32,044 nt of DNA, taken from contig NZ_JAGSOG010000084.1 in the NCBI RefSeq assembly GCF_018139695.1, forward strand, positions 1 to 32,044. Direction: 5' to 3'. The notes under the pieces were generated by a model. It saw only the letters and a list, made by a program, of their open reading frames with translations. It did no database searches and was not told the origin of the DNA. Below are positions 24,296 through 32,044 of this stretch, in pieces (positions within the stretch are counted from its first letter, which is position 1; the number at the start of each line of letters is the position of its first letter). The DNA comes from Actinospica durhamensis (GTDB lineage: Bacteria; Actinomycetota; Actinomycetes; Streptomycetales; Catenulisporaceae). The position numbers and the translations under genes were made by a program.

Positions 24296-25816
24296 ATGAC
24301 CAACCTCGCACACAACCTGGCTGCCACGGCTCTGCGCGACGGCGACGCCCCGGCGATCCGCATGGGTGATGCGGTGCAGACATTCGCAGAGCTCGATGAG
24401 GCCAGTAGCCGGGTGGCGGCACTGCTGGTCAACCGCGGCGTGCAGCCCGGCGACCGGGTCGGGTGCATGCTGCCCAACGTGCCGCAGTTCGCCGCCGTCT
24501 ACTACGGCATCCTGCGTGCGGGCGCCGTGGTGGTGCCGATGAACGTACTGCTCAAGACGCGCGAGGTGGCGTACTACCTGCGCGACTCCCAAGCTCGGTT
24601 GGTACTGGCCTGGCACGGCTTCGCCGAGGACGCCGCGGCGGGAGCCGCGGCTGCCGGCTGTGCATGCCTACTGGTGGTGCCGGGCGAATTCGAGTCCCTG
24701 CTCGCTTATGAAGCCCCGCTGCCTGAAACCGTCGAGCGGGAGGGGTCGGACACCGCCGTCATCCTCTACACCTCGGGCACCACCGGCGAGCCGAAGGGCG
24801 CCGAACTCACGCACGCCAACCTCATCCGCAACACGACCGTCTCGGTCGACCTGTTCTCGATCGGGCACGGTGACGTCGTCCTCGGTGCACTGCCGCTGTT
24901 CCACGTCTTCGGTCAGACCTGCGGATTGAACGCGTCGGTCGCCTCAGGCGCCTGCCTCGCACTGGTGCCGCGCTTCGACCCGCGCACGGTGCTCGAGGCC
25001 ATCGAGAGGCACCGCGTCGGCGTCTTCCAAGGCGTGCCGACCATGTACGTCGCGCTGCTCGGTCATCCGGAACGGGCCACGTTCGACACCGACTGCCTGC
25101 GGCTGTGCGTCTCAGGCGGTGCGGCCCTTCCGGTCGAGGTGCTGCACGCGTTCGAGGAGGCGTTCGCCTGCGTCATCGTGGAGGGCTACGGGCTGTCCGA
25201 AACCTCCCCGGTGGCCTCGTTCAACCACCCCGGCCGGGTGCGCAAGCCCGGATCGATCGGTACACCGGTCGAGGGCGTGGAAATGACGCTGCTCGACGTT
25301 TCGGACGGCGTCGGCGAGATCGCCATCCGCGGCCACAACGTCATGAAGGGCTACTGGTCCCGCCCGCAGGCCACCGCCGAGGCGATCGACGCCGAGGGCT
25401 GGTTCCGCTCCGGCGACCTGGCCCGCGTCGACGGGGACGGCTACTACTTCATCGTCGACCGCAAGAAGGAGATGATCATCCGCGGCGGCTTCAACGTCTA
25501 CCCGCGCGAGATCGAGGAGGTGCTCTATACGCACCCTGCGGTGCTCGAGGCGGCCGTCGTCGGCACTGCGCATCGCGAGCTCGGCGAGGAAATCTGCGCC
25601 GCGGTCGTGCTCAAGCAGGGTGCCACGGCCACACCCGAGGAATTGCGCGAGCACGTCAAGGCGCAGGCCGCGGCCTACAAGTACCCGCGGCACGTGTGGA
25701 TCGTCGAGGAGTTGCCGAAGACCGCCACCGGCAAGATCCTGCGGCGCAGCGTCGAGGTGCCGGAGAGCGTCACCGCCGCATCGACCTCGCGATACGCAGG
25801 CGGCACGCATGGATGA
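24296..25816 (+). CDS. Acyl-CoA synthetase (AMP-forming)
   Basis: ANL-superfamily ligase that adenylates a carboxylic acid and transfers it to CoA. The 506-residue protein has the P-loop-like VILYTSGTTGEPKGAELTH (about 154-172), the GYGLSETSP core motif, YWSRPQATAEA, the hinge and A8 region SGDLARVDGDGYYFIVDRKKEMIIRGG, and the C-terminal catalytic lysine in LPKTATGKILRR. It resembles long- or medium-chain fatty-acyl-CoA ligases; the substrate cannot be read. GAGGGAG precedes the ATG. Its last codons overlap the transporter start by 8 bp, indicating translational coupling. In the cluster it would activate the acid released by the hydrolase for beta-oxidation. Confidence 0.93.
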   Translation: MTNLAHNLAATALRDGDAPAIRMGDAVQTFAELDEASSRVAALLVNRGVQPGDRVGCMLPNVPQFAAVYYGILRAGAVVVPMNVLLKTREVAYYLRDSQARLVLAWHGFAEDAAAGAAAAGCACLLVVPGEFESLLAYEAPLPETVEREGSDTAVILYTSGTTGEPKGAELTHANLIRNTTVSVDLFSIGHGDVVLGALPLFHVFGQTCGLNASVASGACLALVPRFDPRTVLEAIERHRVGVFQGVPTMYVALLGHPERATFDTDCLRLCVSGGAALPVEVLHAFEEAFACVIVEGYGLSETSPVASFNHPGRVRKPGSIGTPVEGVEMTLLDVSDGVGEIAIRGHNVMKGYWSRPQATAEAIDAEGWFRSGDLARVDGDGYYFIVDRKKEMIIRGGFNVYPREIEEVLYTHPAVLEAAVVGTAHRELGEEICAAVVLKQGATATPEELREHVKAQAAAYKYPRHVWIVEELPKTATGKILRRSVEVPESVTAASTSRYAGGTHG

Positions 25817-27146
25817 GGCATCCGCTGTGGCCGTGTCGTCGAGTTGGGCGCAGGCGCCGTCGGCTGAAGGGGAAGGGGCACCGGGACAATCCGCGGTGAC
25901 AAGCCGTTATGCCTGGGTCGTGTTCGCGATGGCGTTCACCCTCATGATGTCCGACTACCTCTCGCGGCAGCTCGTCGTCTCGATGTTCCCGTACTTCAAG
26001 AAGGAATGGGGGCTCTCCGACGCGCAGCTCGGCGGCCTGATCTCCATCGTGTCGGTGACCGTCGCGCTGGGTACCTTCCCGGCCGGCCTGCTGGTCGACC
26101 GCTGGAGCCGGGTGAAGAGCATCGCGCTGATGGGAAGCGTGTGGAGTCTCGCGACGATCTCGGCGGCGTTCACCGGCAATTACGGGCAAATGTTCGCGGC
26201 GCGCGCAGTAGTCGGGCTCGGTGAGGCCGGATACGCGCCCGCCGCCGGAGCGCTGCTGAGCCGGATGTTCCCGCAACGGCTGCGGGCCACGGTTCTCGGC
26301 GCGTACCTCTCGGCCGGATCGCTCGGCGCGGTGCTCGGCGTCGTGCTCGGCGGAGTCATATCCGATCGCTGGGGCTGGCGTGCGGCATTCCTCATCATCG
26401 GCATTCCCGGCCTGCTGCTCGCCGTGCTGTTCCTGAAGGTGCGCGATTATGCGACCGTACGGCTGCCCGCCGACCACGCCGAGGCGCCGAGACCCGGCCT
26501 GCGCACGTTGTTGGGCGAACTCCTGCGTCCGCGCTCCGCTGTCGCGGCGTACCTCGGCGGGGCGAGCCAGATCGTGGTCATGTCGGCGCTCTATGCGTGG
26601 CTGCCCAGCTACTTCAATCGCTACCTGGGACTGACCACCAGCGCGGCTGCGGCCAGAACAGCGCTGGTCATCCTCGCCGGTCTACTCGGCCAAGTCGTGT
26701 TCTCGTTCGCAGCCGACCGTGCGGCCCGCCGCGAGCCCCGCCTGCGGCTGCTGTTGCCCGCCACGCTCTCGCTCTTCAGCCTGGTCGTGCTGCCGGCCGC
26801 GTTCGTGGCGATGCCGCCGGGCAACGCGCAGTTGCTCGTCATCCTGCTCGCGGCGTTCACCATCACCGCGCCGTTCGGCGTGGTCGGCTCGGTATGCATC
26901 GACGTCGTGCACCCGGCGCTGAGGGCCACCGCGATATCGATGGCCTCGTTGGCACAGAACCTGTTCGGCTTCGCCCTCGGTCCGCTCGTGGTCGGCGCGA
27001 TCTCCGATACCTACGGCCTGCGCGCCGCGCTCGGCGTGATTCCGGTGTTCTGCGCCTTCGCCGCCTTCTCCTTCTGGATCGCCTCCCGCCACTACGGCAA
27101 CGATCTGCGTCGGGTCGGGGCCGATGCCGCACCCGGCGGAATCTGA
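25809..27146 (+). CDS. MFS transporter (12-TM, organic-acid type)
   Basis: Inner-membrane transporter of 445 residues with about 12 hydrophobic segments. After a 30-residue polar N-terminus, TM1 reads YAWVVFAMAFTLMMSDYLSRQLVVSMFPYFKKEW, similar to anion:cation symporter MFS proteins, with motif A LLVDRWSRVKS between TM2 and TM3, and RAVVGLGEAGYAPAAGALLSRMFP in TM4. It overlaps the acyl-CoA ligase by 8 bp and ends 7 bp from the convergent cydB stop. Uptake of the cluster's substrate is the simplest role, since the sulfatase looks cytoplasmic; the substrate itself is unknown. Confidence 0.9.
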   Translation: MDEASAVAVSSSWAQAPSAEGEGAPGQSAVTSRYAWVVFAMAFTLMMSDYLSRQLVVSMFPYFKKEWGLSDAQLGGLISIVSVTVALGTFPAGLLVDRWSRVKSIALMGSVWSLATISAAFTGNYGQMFAARAVVGLGEAGYAPAAGALLSRMFPQRLRATVLGAYLSAGSLGAVLGVVLGGVISDRWGWRAAFLIIGIPGLLLAVLFLKVRDYATVRLPADHAEAPRPGLRTLLGELLRPRSAVAAYLGGASQIVVMSALYAWLPSYFNRYLGLTTSAAAARTALVILAGLLGQVVFSFAADRAARREPRLRLLLPATLSLFSLVVLPAAFVAMPPGNAQLLVILLAAFTITAPFGVVGSVCIDVVHPALRATAISMASLAQNLFGFALGPLVVGAISDTYGLRAALGVIPVFCAFAAFSFWIASRHYGNDLRRVGADAAPGGI

Positions 27147-27153
27147 TTCCGCG

Positions 27154-28194
27154 TCACCGTTGCCCCTGCGCCGCGCCGCGCTCGACATCGGCGTCTGTCT
27201 GGGCTTCGAGCATTCCGTGTGTGTCGAGCCGGTAGAGCAGCACGAGCGCCGGTCCGACCAGCACGAGGGCGATCGCCGTGACGAGCATCAGCCACTGCAG
27301 TGGCTTCGTCGCGCCTGCGGCCTGTTGCACGGTGAGTGAGGTCGGTACCAGGTAGGGGCGCTGCGCGATGCCCCACGCGGCGATCACCAGGGCCACAGAG
27401 GCGACCGAGGTGTAGCGCGCCCATCCCGGAGCGTGCGTGCCGATCAGCAGCGCCGTCGCGGCAGCGGCGGCGATGGAGAGCAGTACCAGGAGCAGTCCGA
27501 ATCCGTGGGTGAGCCCGTGATAGACGTACGTGGTGTGCTTTCGAGTCACGGAAAGGCCGATCAGAGCCAGGACGCCGACGGCGACCAGGCTGCACCAGGC
27601 CCGTAGCCGGAAGTAGATCACCAGGTCGCGTTCGCCGAATCGGCGGGCATCGGCGGTCAGGAACACCGCGCCCAGGAAGGCCGTGGCCGCGATCGCGAGG
27701 AGTCCCGCGACGACCGACGTCGCGTTGGCCCAGACCTCGGCCGAGGCCGTGACACCGGGTGCGGCGCGCCCGGATGCCACGCCTCCGGCCGCCGCTCCCA
27801 GGAAGAACGGGGTCAGCAGCGAGCAGACGGCGAAAGCAGCGCCGTAGATCCGGCGTCGGGCCAGCCGTCTCGTGGGCTTGCGCAACGCGAAGCCCGCGCC
27901 GCGCAGGACCAGGCCGACGGCCGCGAGGGCCAGCGGCAGCCACATCGCGCTGAAGACGGCCTCGAACAAGACGGGGAACCCGGTCCACATGAGGATGAGG
28001 ACGAAGACCAGCCACACGTTGTTGGTCTCCCACACCGGTGCCATCGCGTGGTCGATCAACCGGCGGGGGCGTTCTCCGCGTTCGGCGCCGCCGGCGAACA
28101 GGTCCCAGAAGCCGGCTCCGTAGTCGACGCCTCCTCCGCACGCGTATGCGGCGACGGCCAGCAGCAAGATCCACGCCACGGCATCGGCGGTCAT
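27154..28194 (-). CDS. cydB: Cytochrome bd-type quinol oxidase subunit II
   Basis: Membrane subunit paired with CydA in the bd terminal oxidase, which reduces oxygen to water with quinol and works at low oxygen. The 346-residue protein has about eight to nine hydrophobic helices; it begins WILLLAVAAYACGGGVDYGAGFWDLFAGG and contains the family block IDHAMAPVWETNNVWLVFVLILMWTGFPVLFEAVFSAMWLP. Its ATG overlaps the cydA stop as ATGA. It appears intact even though cydA is frameshifted upstream, which would reduce its coupled translation. No cydCD assembly genes are in the window. Confidence 0.92.
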   Translation of the reverse strand: MTADAVAWILLLAVAAYACGGGVDYGAGFWDLFAGGAERGERPRRLIDHAMAPVWETNNVWLVFVLILMWTGFPVLFEAVFSAMWLPLALAAVGLVLRGAGFALRKPTRRLARRRIYGAAFAVCSLLTPFFLGAAAGGVASGRAAPGVTASAEVWANATSVVAGLLAIAATAFLGAVFLTADARRFGERDLVIYFRLRAWCSLVAVGVLALIGLSVTRKHTTYVYHGLTHGFGLLLVLLSIAAAAATALLIGTHAPGWARYTSVASVALVIAAWGIAQRPYLVPTSLTVQQAAGATKPLQWLMLVTAIALVLVGPALVLLYRLDTHGMLEAQTDADVERGAAQGQR

Positions 28195-29677
28195 CGCATG
28201 CTCCCCGGGGCGGAGGCGTCCGGGCCCTGCGGGGACGGCGCGTCGGCCGCGCGAGCGGCGGGAAGCTCCGGCCGTGGCCCATAAGGCGTATCGGTCTCCG
28301 GACCGTCCGCGGCCGGCCGTACCAGCCCCAAGTCGGCGCGCTGCCAGCGTCTGCTCATTCTCAGGACCACGCCCATGAACGCGCCGAACACCAGGACGTA
28401 GACGACCACGACGATCCCGAACATCGTCCAGAGCGCGGCGGCGGACGTCGGTGTCACCGCGTCCGACACCCGCATGTTCCGGTACACGATCCAGGGCTGC
28501 CGGCCCACCTCGGTGGTGATCCAGCCGCATTCCACCGTCACCACGCTGGCCGCGCCGGCGAGGGCGGCACACCGGAAGAACCATCGCGACCTGGGCAGAT
28601 CCCGGCGGCGAAGCCAACACCAGCCGTACCACAGGGCGAGCAGGATCAGTGCGCTGCCGATCATCGCCATGATGTCGAACGTCCAGTGCGCCAGCGTCGC
28701 CTCCGCCGTCGTGGGCCGGTCTGCGGCCGGAACCGAGGTCAGGCCGGTGACCTGGGTGTCGCGGCTGAAGCCGGCGAGGATCGAGTTCAAATCCGAGATC
28801 TTCAGGCCGCCTTTGACGGTCCCGTCGGGCTGGAGCCGGCCGAAGAGGTATTCGGGTACGTGCGTGCCGGTGTCCCAGACGATCTCGGCGGCGGCGAATT
28901 TCACCGGCTGCTTGTGGAAGATCTGCCGGGCGATGTCGTCGCCGAGGAAGAACTGGAGCGGAGTGAGGACGGCGGCGATGGTGAACGGCACGCAGAATCC
29001 GAGTTTGTGATATCGGTCGCGGCGCCCGCGTAGCCAGCCCACTGCGTAGATCCCGGCGACGACGTAACCCGCCGTCAGGTACATGGCGACCACGAAGTGC
29101 CAGTATTGCGGGCCGAACATCGGGGTGAACACGGCCTGCTGCACGCTCACGTTCACCGGTCTGCCGGCGGCGTCCAGGGTGAAGCCCTGCGGGGTGTTCA
29201 TCCAGGCGTTGGCGCCGATGATGCCGAACGCACCCATCAGCGCCGCCAGTGGCAGTGGCACGCCGAGCCAGAAGTGCGTCCACGGCTTGAGCCGGCGCCA
29301 CCCGTAGAGGTAGACGGCGATGAACACCGCCTCCAGGAAGAACGCCCACGCTTCGATCCCGAAGCCGAGGCCGAAGACGTCGCCCCAGCGGCCCATCATC
29401 CTCGGCCACAGCAGGCCGACTCGAAGGACAGGACGGTGCCGGTCACGATGCCCACCGCGAACTGAACCGCCATCACGGCGGACCAGCGGCGGGCGAGCAG
29501 CAGGGCCACGGGGTCGTTCTTGCGCAGCGCCCGGTAGTGCACCACGAGCGTGATGAACGGCAGCGCCACGCCGAGGGGCACGATAAGGATGTGGGTGCCA
29601 AGTGTGAAGGCCATCAGCTGGCGTGCGGGCAGCAGCTGCGAGGGATCGCCCGATGCCAGAGCCGCCGCCGAACTCAT
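28191..29677 (-). pseudogene. cydA: Cytochrome bd-type quinol oxidase subunit I with one-base frameshift
   Basis: Catalytic subunit of bd oxidase carrying haems b and d. Two adjoining frames give one protein: MSSAAALASGD to GTVLSFE (29677 to about 29420), with the haem-ligand His in GTHILIVPLGV (H29), then GLLWPRMMGRWGDVFGLGFGIEAWAFFLEAVF onward in the next frame. At 29418-29419 only two bases (TC) stand where the family has one residue between SFE and GLLWP, so one base has been lost. Total span 1487 bp is one short of 496 codons. The rest is intact, including WHFVVAMYLTAGY, the GRQPWIVYRNMR motif and a short Q-loop of the CIO type. The start overlaps the ndh stop (ATGA). It is either a recent null mutation or a sequencing error. 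Confidence 0.9.
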
Positions 29678-30999
29678 GCCGACCTCGGTGACGGAGCAGC
29701 GGCCTCCGGCACGTCGACGGCGTGCGCCTCGCCCGACGCGAAGGCCCGCTCGCGTCGCGAACCGGAAGCGAAGACCACCGCCCAGCTCATCATCGCGCCG
29801 GCCCTGCTCCGGAAGCCGGTGAGGAAGACGATGTGGATGAACAGCCAGATCAGCCAGCCCACTACGCCGGACACGTGCAGCCGGCCCCGCTTCACGACCG
29901 CCCGGCCGCGGGAGATGTACGCCGCGCTGCCCAGGTCCAGATACCGGAACGGCCGGGTCGAGGGCTTGCGGCCCTCGACGCGGTGCCGGATGTGACGTCC
30001 CGCGTAGGCACCGCTCTGCATCGCGACCTCTGCCAGGCCCGGCAGCCCGTTCAGGTTCATGAGGTCGCCGACGACACGGATCTCGGGGTGACCGGCAATG
30101 GTCAGATCCGGCTCGACCAGGATGCGTCCGGCACGGTCCTGCTTCGCGCCGGTCGCGCGGGCGAGCGCGCCGGCCAAGGGCGGAGCCTCGACTCCGGCGG
30201 TCCACAGCACCGTGCGGGCGTCGTACCGTTGCGACTCGCCGCCCTGCCGACGCACCGTCAAACCGCGCTCATCCACCTCGGTGGCGATCGCACCCAGATG
30301 CACCTCGACGCCGAGACTCTCCAGCGTGCGCTGCGCACGACGCGAGAGCACCGGACCGAAGGAGGCCAGCACCGCGTCCACGCCGTCGAAAAGCAGCACC
30401 CTCGCCTGGCCGGGATCGATGGAGGAGAACTCGCGGTCGAGGGTGTGACGCGCGATCTCCCTGATCTGCCCGGCCAGCTCGACTCCCGTCGGCCCCGCCC
30501 CCACCAGCGCGAAGGAGAGCCAGGCCGCGCGCTCCTTCGGATCCTCGACCGCCTCCGCCATCTCGAACGCGCGAAAGAGCCTGCGCCGCACGGCATGAGC
30601 GTCGTCGAGCGTCTTCATCCCCGGAGCGTGCTCGGCGAACTCGTCGTGCCCGAAGTACGACTGCCGGACACCGACGCCCACGATCAGATCGTCGTACGGA
30701 AGTGCCAGGCCACTGCCATCTGAGAGCACGACGTGCACGAGCCGCTCGGTCGCGTCCACGTCGGTGGCCGTAGCGAGCAGGCAGCGCACGTTCTCGCGCC
30801 GGCGCAGAATCGCGCGCAGCGGCTGGGCGATCTGACCGCTCGACAAGATCCCCGAGGCGCACTGGTAGAGCAGCGGCTGGAAAGTGTGGTGCGCGCAGCG
30901 GTCTACCAGCGTCACCGCGACCGGCGCCCGGCGCAGAGCCCGCACCGCGAACAGACCGGCGAACCCACCGCCGATGATGACCACCCGGCGCGGGATCAC
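29674..30999 (-). CDS. ndh: Type II NADH dehydrogenase
   Basis: Single-subunit, non-proton-pumping NADH:quinone oxidoreductase attached to the inner face of the membrane. The 441-residue protein has the FAD motif RRVVIIGGGFAGLFAVRAL (GGGFAG about 10-15), HHTFQPLLYQCASGIL, the NADH motif FALVGAGPTGVELAGQI, VLWTAGVEAPPLA, VVGDLMNLNGLPGLAEVAMQSGAYAG, and a C-terminal membrane-anchoring region GVVGWLIWLFIHIVFLTGFRSRAGAMMSW. GTG at 30999 is chosen because GGAGG ends five bases upstream; GTG at 31011 would remove that site. Its stop overlaps the cydA start. With cytochrome bd it forms a minimal respiratory chain from NADH to oxygen. Confidence 0.92.
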   Translation of the reverse strand: MIPRRVVIIGGGFAGLFAVRALRRAPVAVTLVDRCAHHTFQPLLYQCASGILSSGQIAQPLRAILRRRENVRCLLATATDVDATERLVHVVLSDGSGLALPYDDLIVGVGVRQSYFGHDEFAEHAPGMKTLDDAHAVRRRLFRAFEMAEAVEDPKERAAWLSFALVGAGPTGVELAGQIREIARHTLDREFSSIDPGQARVLLFDGVDAVLASFGPVLSRRAQRTLESLGVEVHLGAIATEVDERGLTVRRQGGESQRYDARTVLWTAGVEAPPLAGALARATGAKQDRAGRILVEPDLTIAGHPEIRVVGDLMNLNGLPGLAEVAMQSGAYAGRHIRHRVEGRKPSTRPFRYLDLGSAAYISRGRAVVKRGRLHVSGVVGWLIWLFIHIVFLTGFRSRAGAMMSWAVVFASGSRRERAFASGEAHAVDVPEAAAPSPRSA

Positions 31000-31016
31000 A
31001 TGATCCTCCACCGGCC

Positions 31017-31656
31017 TCAGCCTCCCTCGGCGAAGCCGGGGAAGAAGGTCATCCCGTCGTCGATGTAGATCGTCGTGCCGACGACGTAGTCCATCAGGTC
31101 GGAGGCGAGCACGACCACCGCGTCGGCAATATCCTGCGGATCGCCGACCCGGCGGTAGGGGATCAGTGTGAGGAGATCCCGCTCGGCCTCAGGTGTCTGC
31201 CAGGCGTCGCGGTTGATGGGAGTGCGGATCGCGCCCGGTGCGACGGCGTTGACCCGGATCCCGTGCGGGGCGAGGTTCATGTCGACGACCTTGTGCCACT
31301 GCTCGACGGTCATGTCGGTGAAGGCGGCGTCGCTCTGCAGGCCCGCGTTGGCCACCAGGATGTCGATCCTGCCGAACTCCTCGATCATCCGTGCGAACAT
31401 GGCCAGAACCTGCGCTTCGTCGGACACGTCCGCCTCGTGCGCCACCGCCCGCACGCCGTAGCCCTCGATCCGTCTGACCGCGTCGTCGGCCGCCTCACGA
31501 CCGACGACGTGATTGACGACCACTTCAGCCCCTGCCCGGCCCAACGCGATCGCGGTAGCCAGGCCGATGCCGGAGTTCGCCCCGGTCACCGACGCCGCCT
31601 GACCACGTAGCAGAGGCGCCGCCGCGGGGTGCTCCGTCGTCCACCGCTGAGTTCAT
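31017..31656 (-). pseudogene. SDR (glucose 1-dehydrogenase-like) with internal deletion and 5' frameshift
   Basis: The frame contains the SDR cofactor loop TGANSGIG, the VANAG strand, then MTVEQWHKVVDMNL joined directly to APHGIRVNAVAPGAIRTPIN and a normal C-terminus IYIDDGMTFFPGF. In this family (about 260 residues) some 50-60 residues carrying the catalytic Ser-Tyr-Lys stand between these blocks; they are missing here without loss of frame. At the 5' end the likely native start, ATG at 31654-31656 with GGGAG upstream, is in a different frame from the VTGANSGIG segment; the only in-frame start is GTG at 31589. Both defects point to a non-functional gene. It is the first gene of the ndh-cydAB unit, five bases before the first possible ndh start. 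Confidence 0.8.
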
Positions 31657-31944
31657 TGCCCTCTCCCATCGCCGCTCGGCCCAGACCATCGGCAAGCCCG
31701 ACACGCTGGCCCCGTCACAAGTGCACCTCAGGAAAGCTGGGCGCCCGTATCCGGCCACATAGAGGCGATCCAACTCGGCTGCACCTGGACGGACGCGGAC
31801 TGCCACGGCGATACAACCACCTGTCTCGGCCGACGGCCCGGAAGCCGCGCTACGCGGGGCGACCGGCGCACCGCGCATCCCCCAATTGGCGCAACCTGAT
31901 CAGATCGCGGGGTCTTTAGAGGGCGTTCGATAGGTGTTTTTCAC
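31657..31944. other. Gene-free stretch at the head of the respiratory unit
   Basis: No recognisable gene. It should hold the promoter for the SDR-ndh-cydAB unit, but no clear -35/-10 pair or redox-regulator site was seen. GGTG-TTTTT-CACC at 31933-31945 and the sequence from about 31918 may belong to the end of the neighbouring IS. Confidence 0.4.
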
Positions 31945-32044
31945 CCTAGTATGTCCCTCTCCAGGTTGGTGTGCTCTCGTCCGTTATGCGCTTGCTGACG
32001 TTGTCGATCATCGCGAGGTGGATCATGGCCTCCGAGCTCGTGGG
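31945..32044 (-). pseudogene. IS5-type transposase, C-terminal end (cut by window edge)
   Basis: The minus strand reads SSEAMIHLAMIDNVSKRITDESTPTWRGTY and stops at TAG 31945-31947. This matches the C-terminal tail of DDE transposases of IS5-family elements in actinobacteria (pattern: HAEAxIxxAMIxNxxKRIT). Only the last 31 codons are inside the window, so whether the gene is intact cannot be judged. Confidence 0.6.

Noticed and set aside
28195-29409. Extension of the cydB frame upstream over cydA (751 codons)
   Set aside because: The upstream part is a shifted reading of cydA; the true cydB start overlaps the cydA stop.

Overview
The window is very GC-rich actinobacterial DNA. The coding style is typical of a filamentous or soil actinomycete of the Streptomycetales/Catenulisporales kind: strong GC3, GTG/TTG starts, GGAGG ribosome sites, a RheA-type heat-shock operator, a SpoIIE/RsbU-like phosphatase and Streptomyces-type insertion sequences. 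The genus cannot be fixed from the sequence alone.

Layout. (1) 1-2970, an island boundary: a transposase shred, a pair of strong hairpins, then the 3' part (about 52 nt, anticodon loop to CCA) of a tRNA-Val(CAC) gene on the minus strand, about 1 kb without a recognisable gene, and a tyrosine integrase. The orientation fits the outer att site of an element integrated in tRNA-Val, with the element extending rightwards. No second att copy was seen before 32044, so much or all of the window could be island DNA. (2) 2970-8000, decaying metabolic and stress genes: a DUF389 membrane protein with several frameshifts, an intact gluconokinase, a truncated D-2-hydroxyacid dehydrogenase, an Hsp20 gene with a canonical promoter and operator but a broken frame, and an intact flavoprotein of the pyridine nucleotide-disulfide oxidoreductase fold that lacks its redox cysteines. 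(3) 8000-11000, an insertion-sequence graveyard: a dead integrase-core transposase, a complete IS4-family element (ends and 10-bp target duplication visible, transposase frameshifted twice), a truncated IS256-type transposase, a RelE-like toxin remnant and an ISL3-like remnant. (4) 11000-16465: a 14-TM DHA2 drug exporter, a GAF-like/SpoIIE phosphatase, a DUF2252 protein and a carboxymuconolactone-decarboxylase-like protein followed by a good terminator.

(5) 16490-27146 is the most coherent part, a divergent catabolic cluster. Leftwards run TetR regulator, type I sulfatase, alpha/beta hydrolase, SDR dehydrogenase and an FMN alpha-hydroxyacid oxidase/lactate 2-monooxygenase. Rightwards run a Baeyer-Villiger monooxygenase, an acyl-CoA ligase and an MFS transporter. 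Together they could import a sulfated alcohol, remove sulfate, oxidise alcohol to ketone, insert oxygen to give an ester or lactone, hydrolyse it and activate the acid with CoA. (6) 27154-31656, minus strand: a respiratory unit of a broken SDR, a type II NADH dehydrogenase and cytochrome bd subunits I and II, tightly overlapping; cydA carries a clean one-base frameshift. (7) The right edge holds the 3' end of an IS5-type transposase.

The window thus mixes an intact catabolic cluster with an unusually high density of frameshifted, truncated and deleted genes, mostly near mobile DNA.
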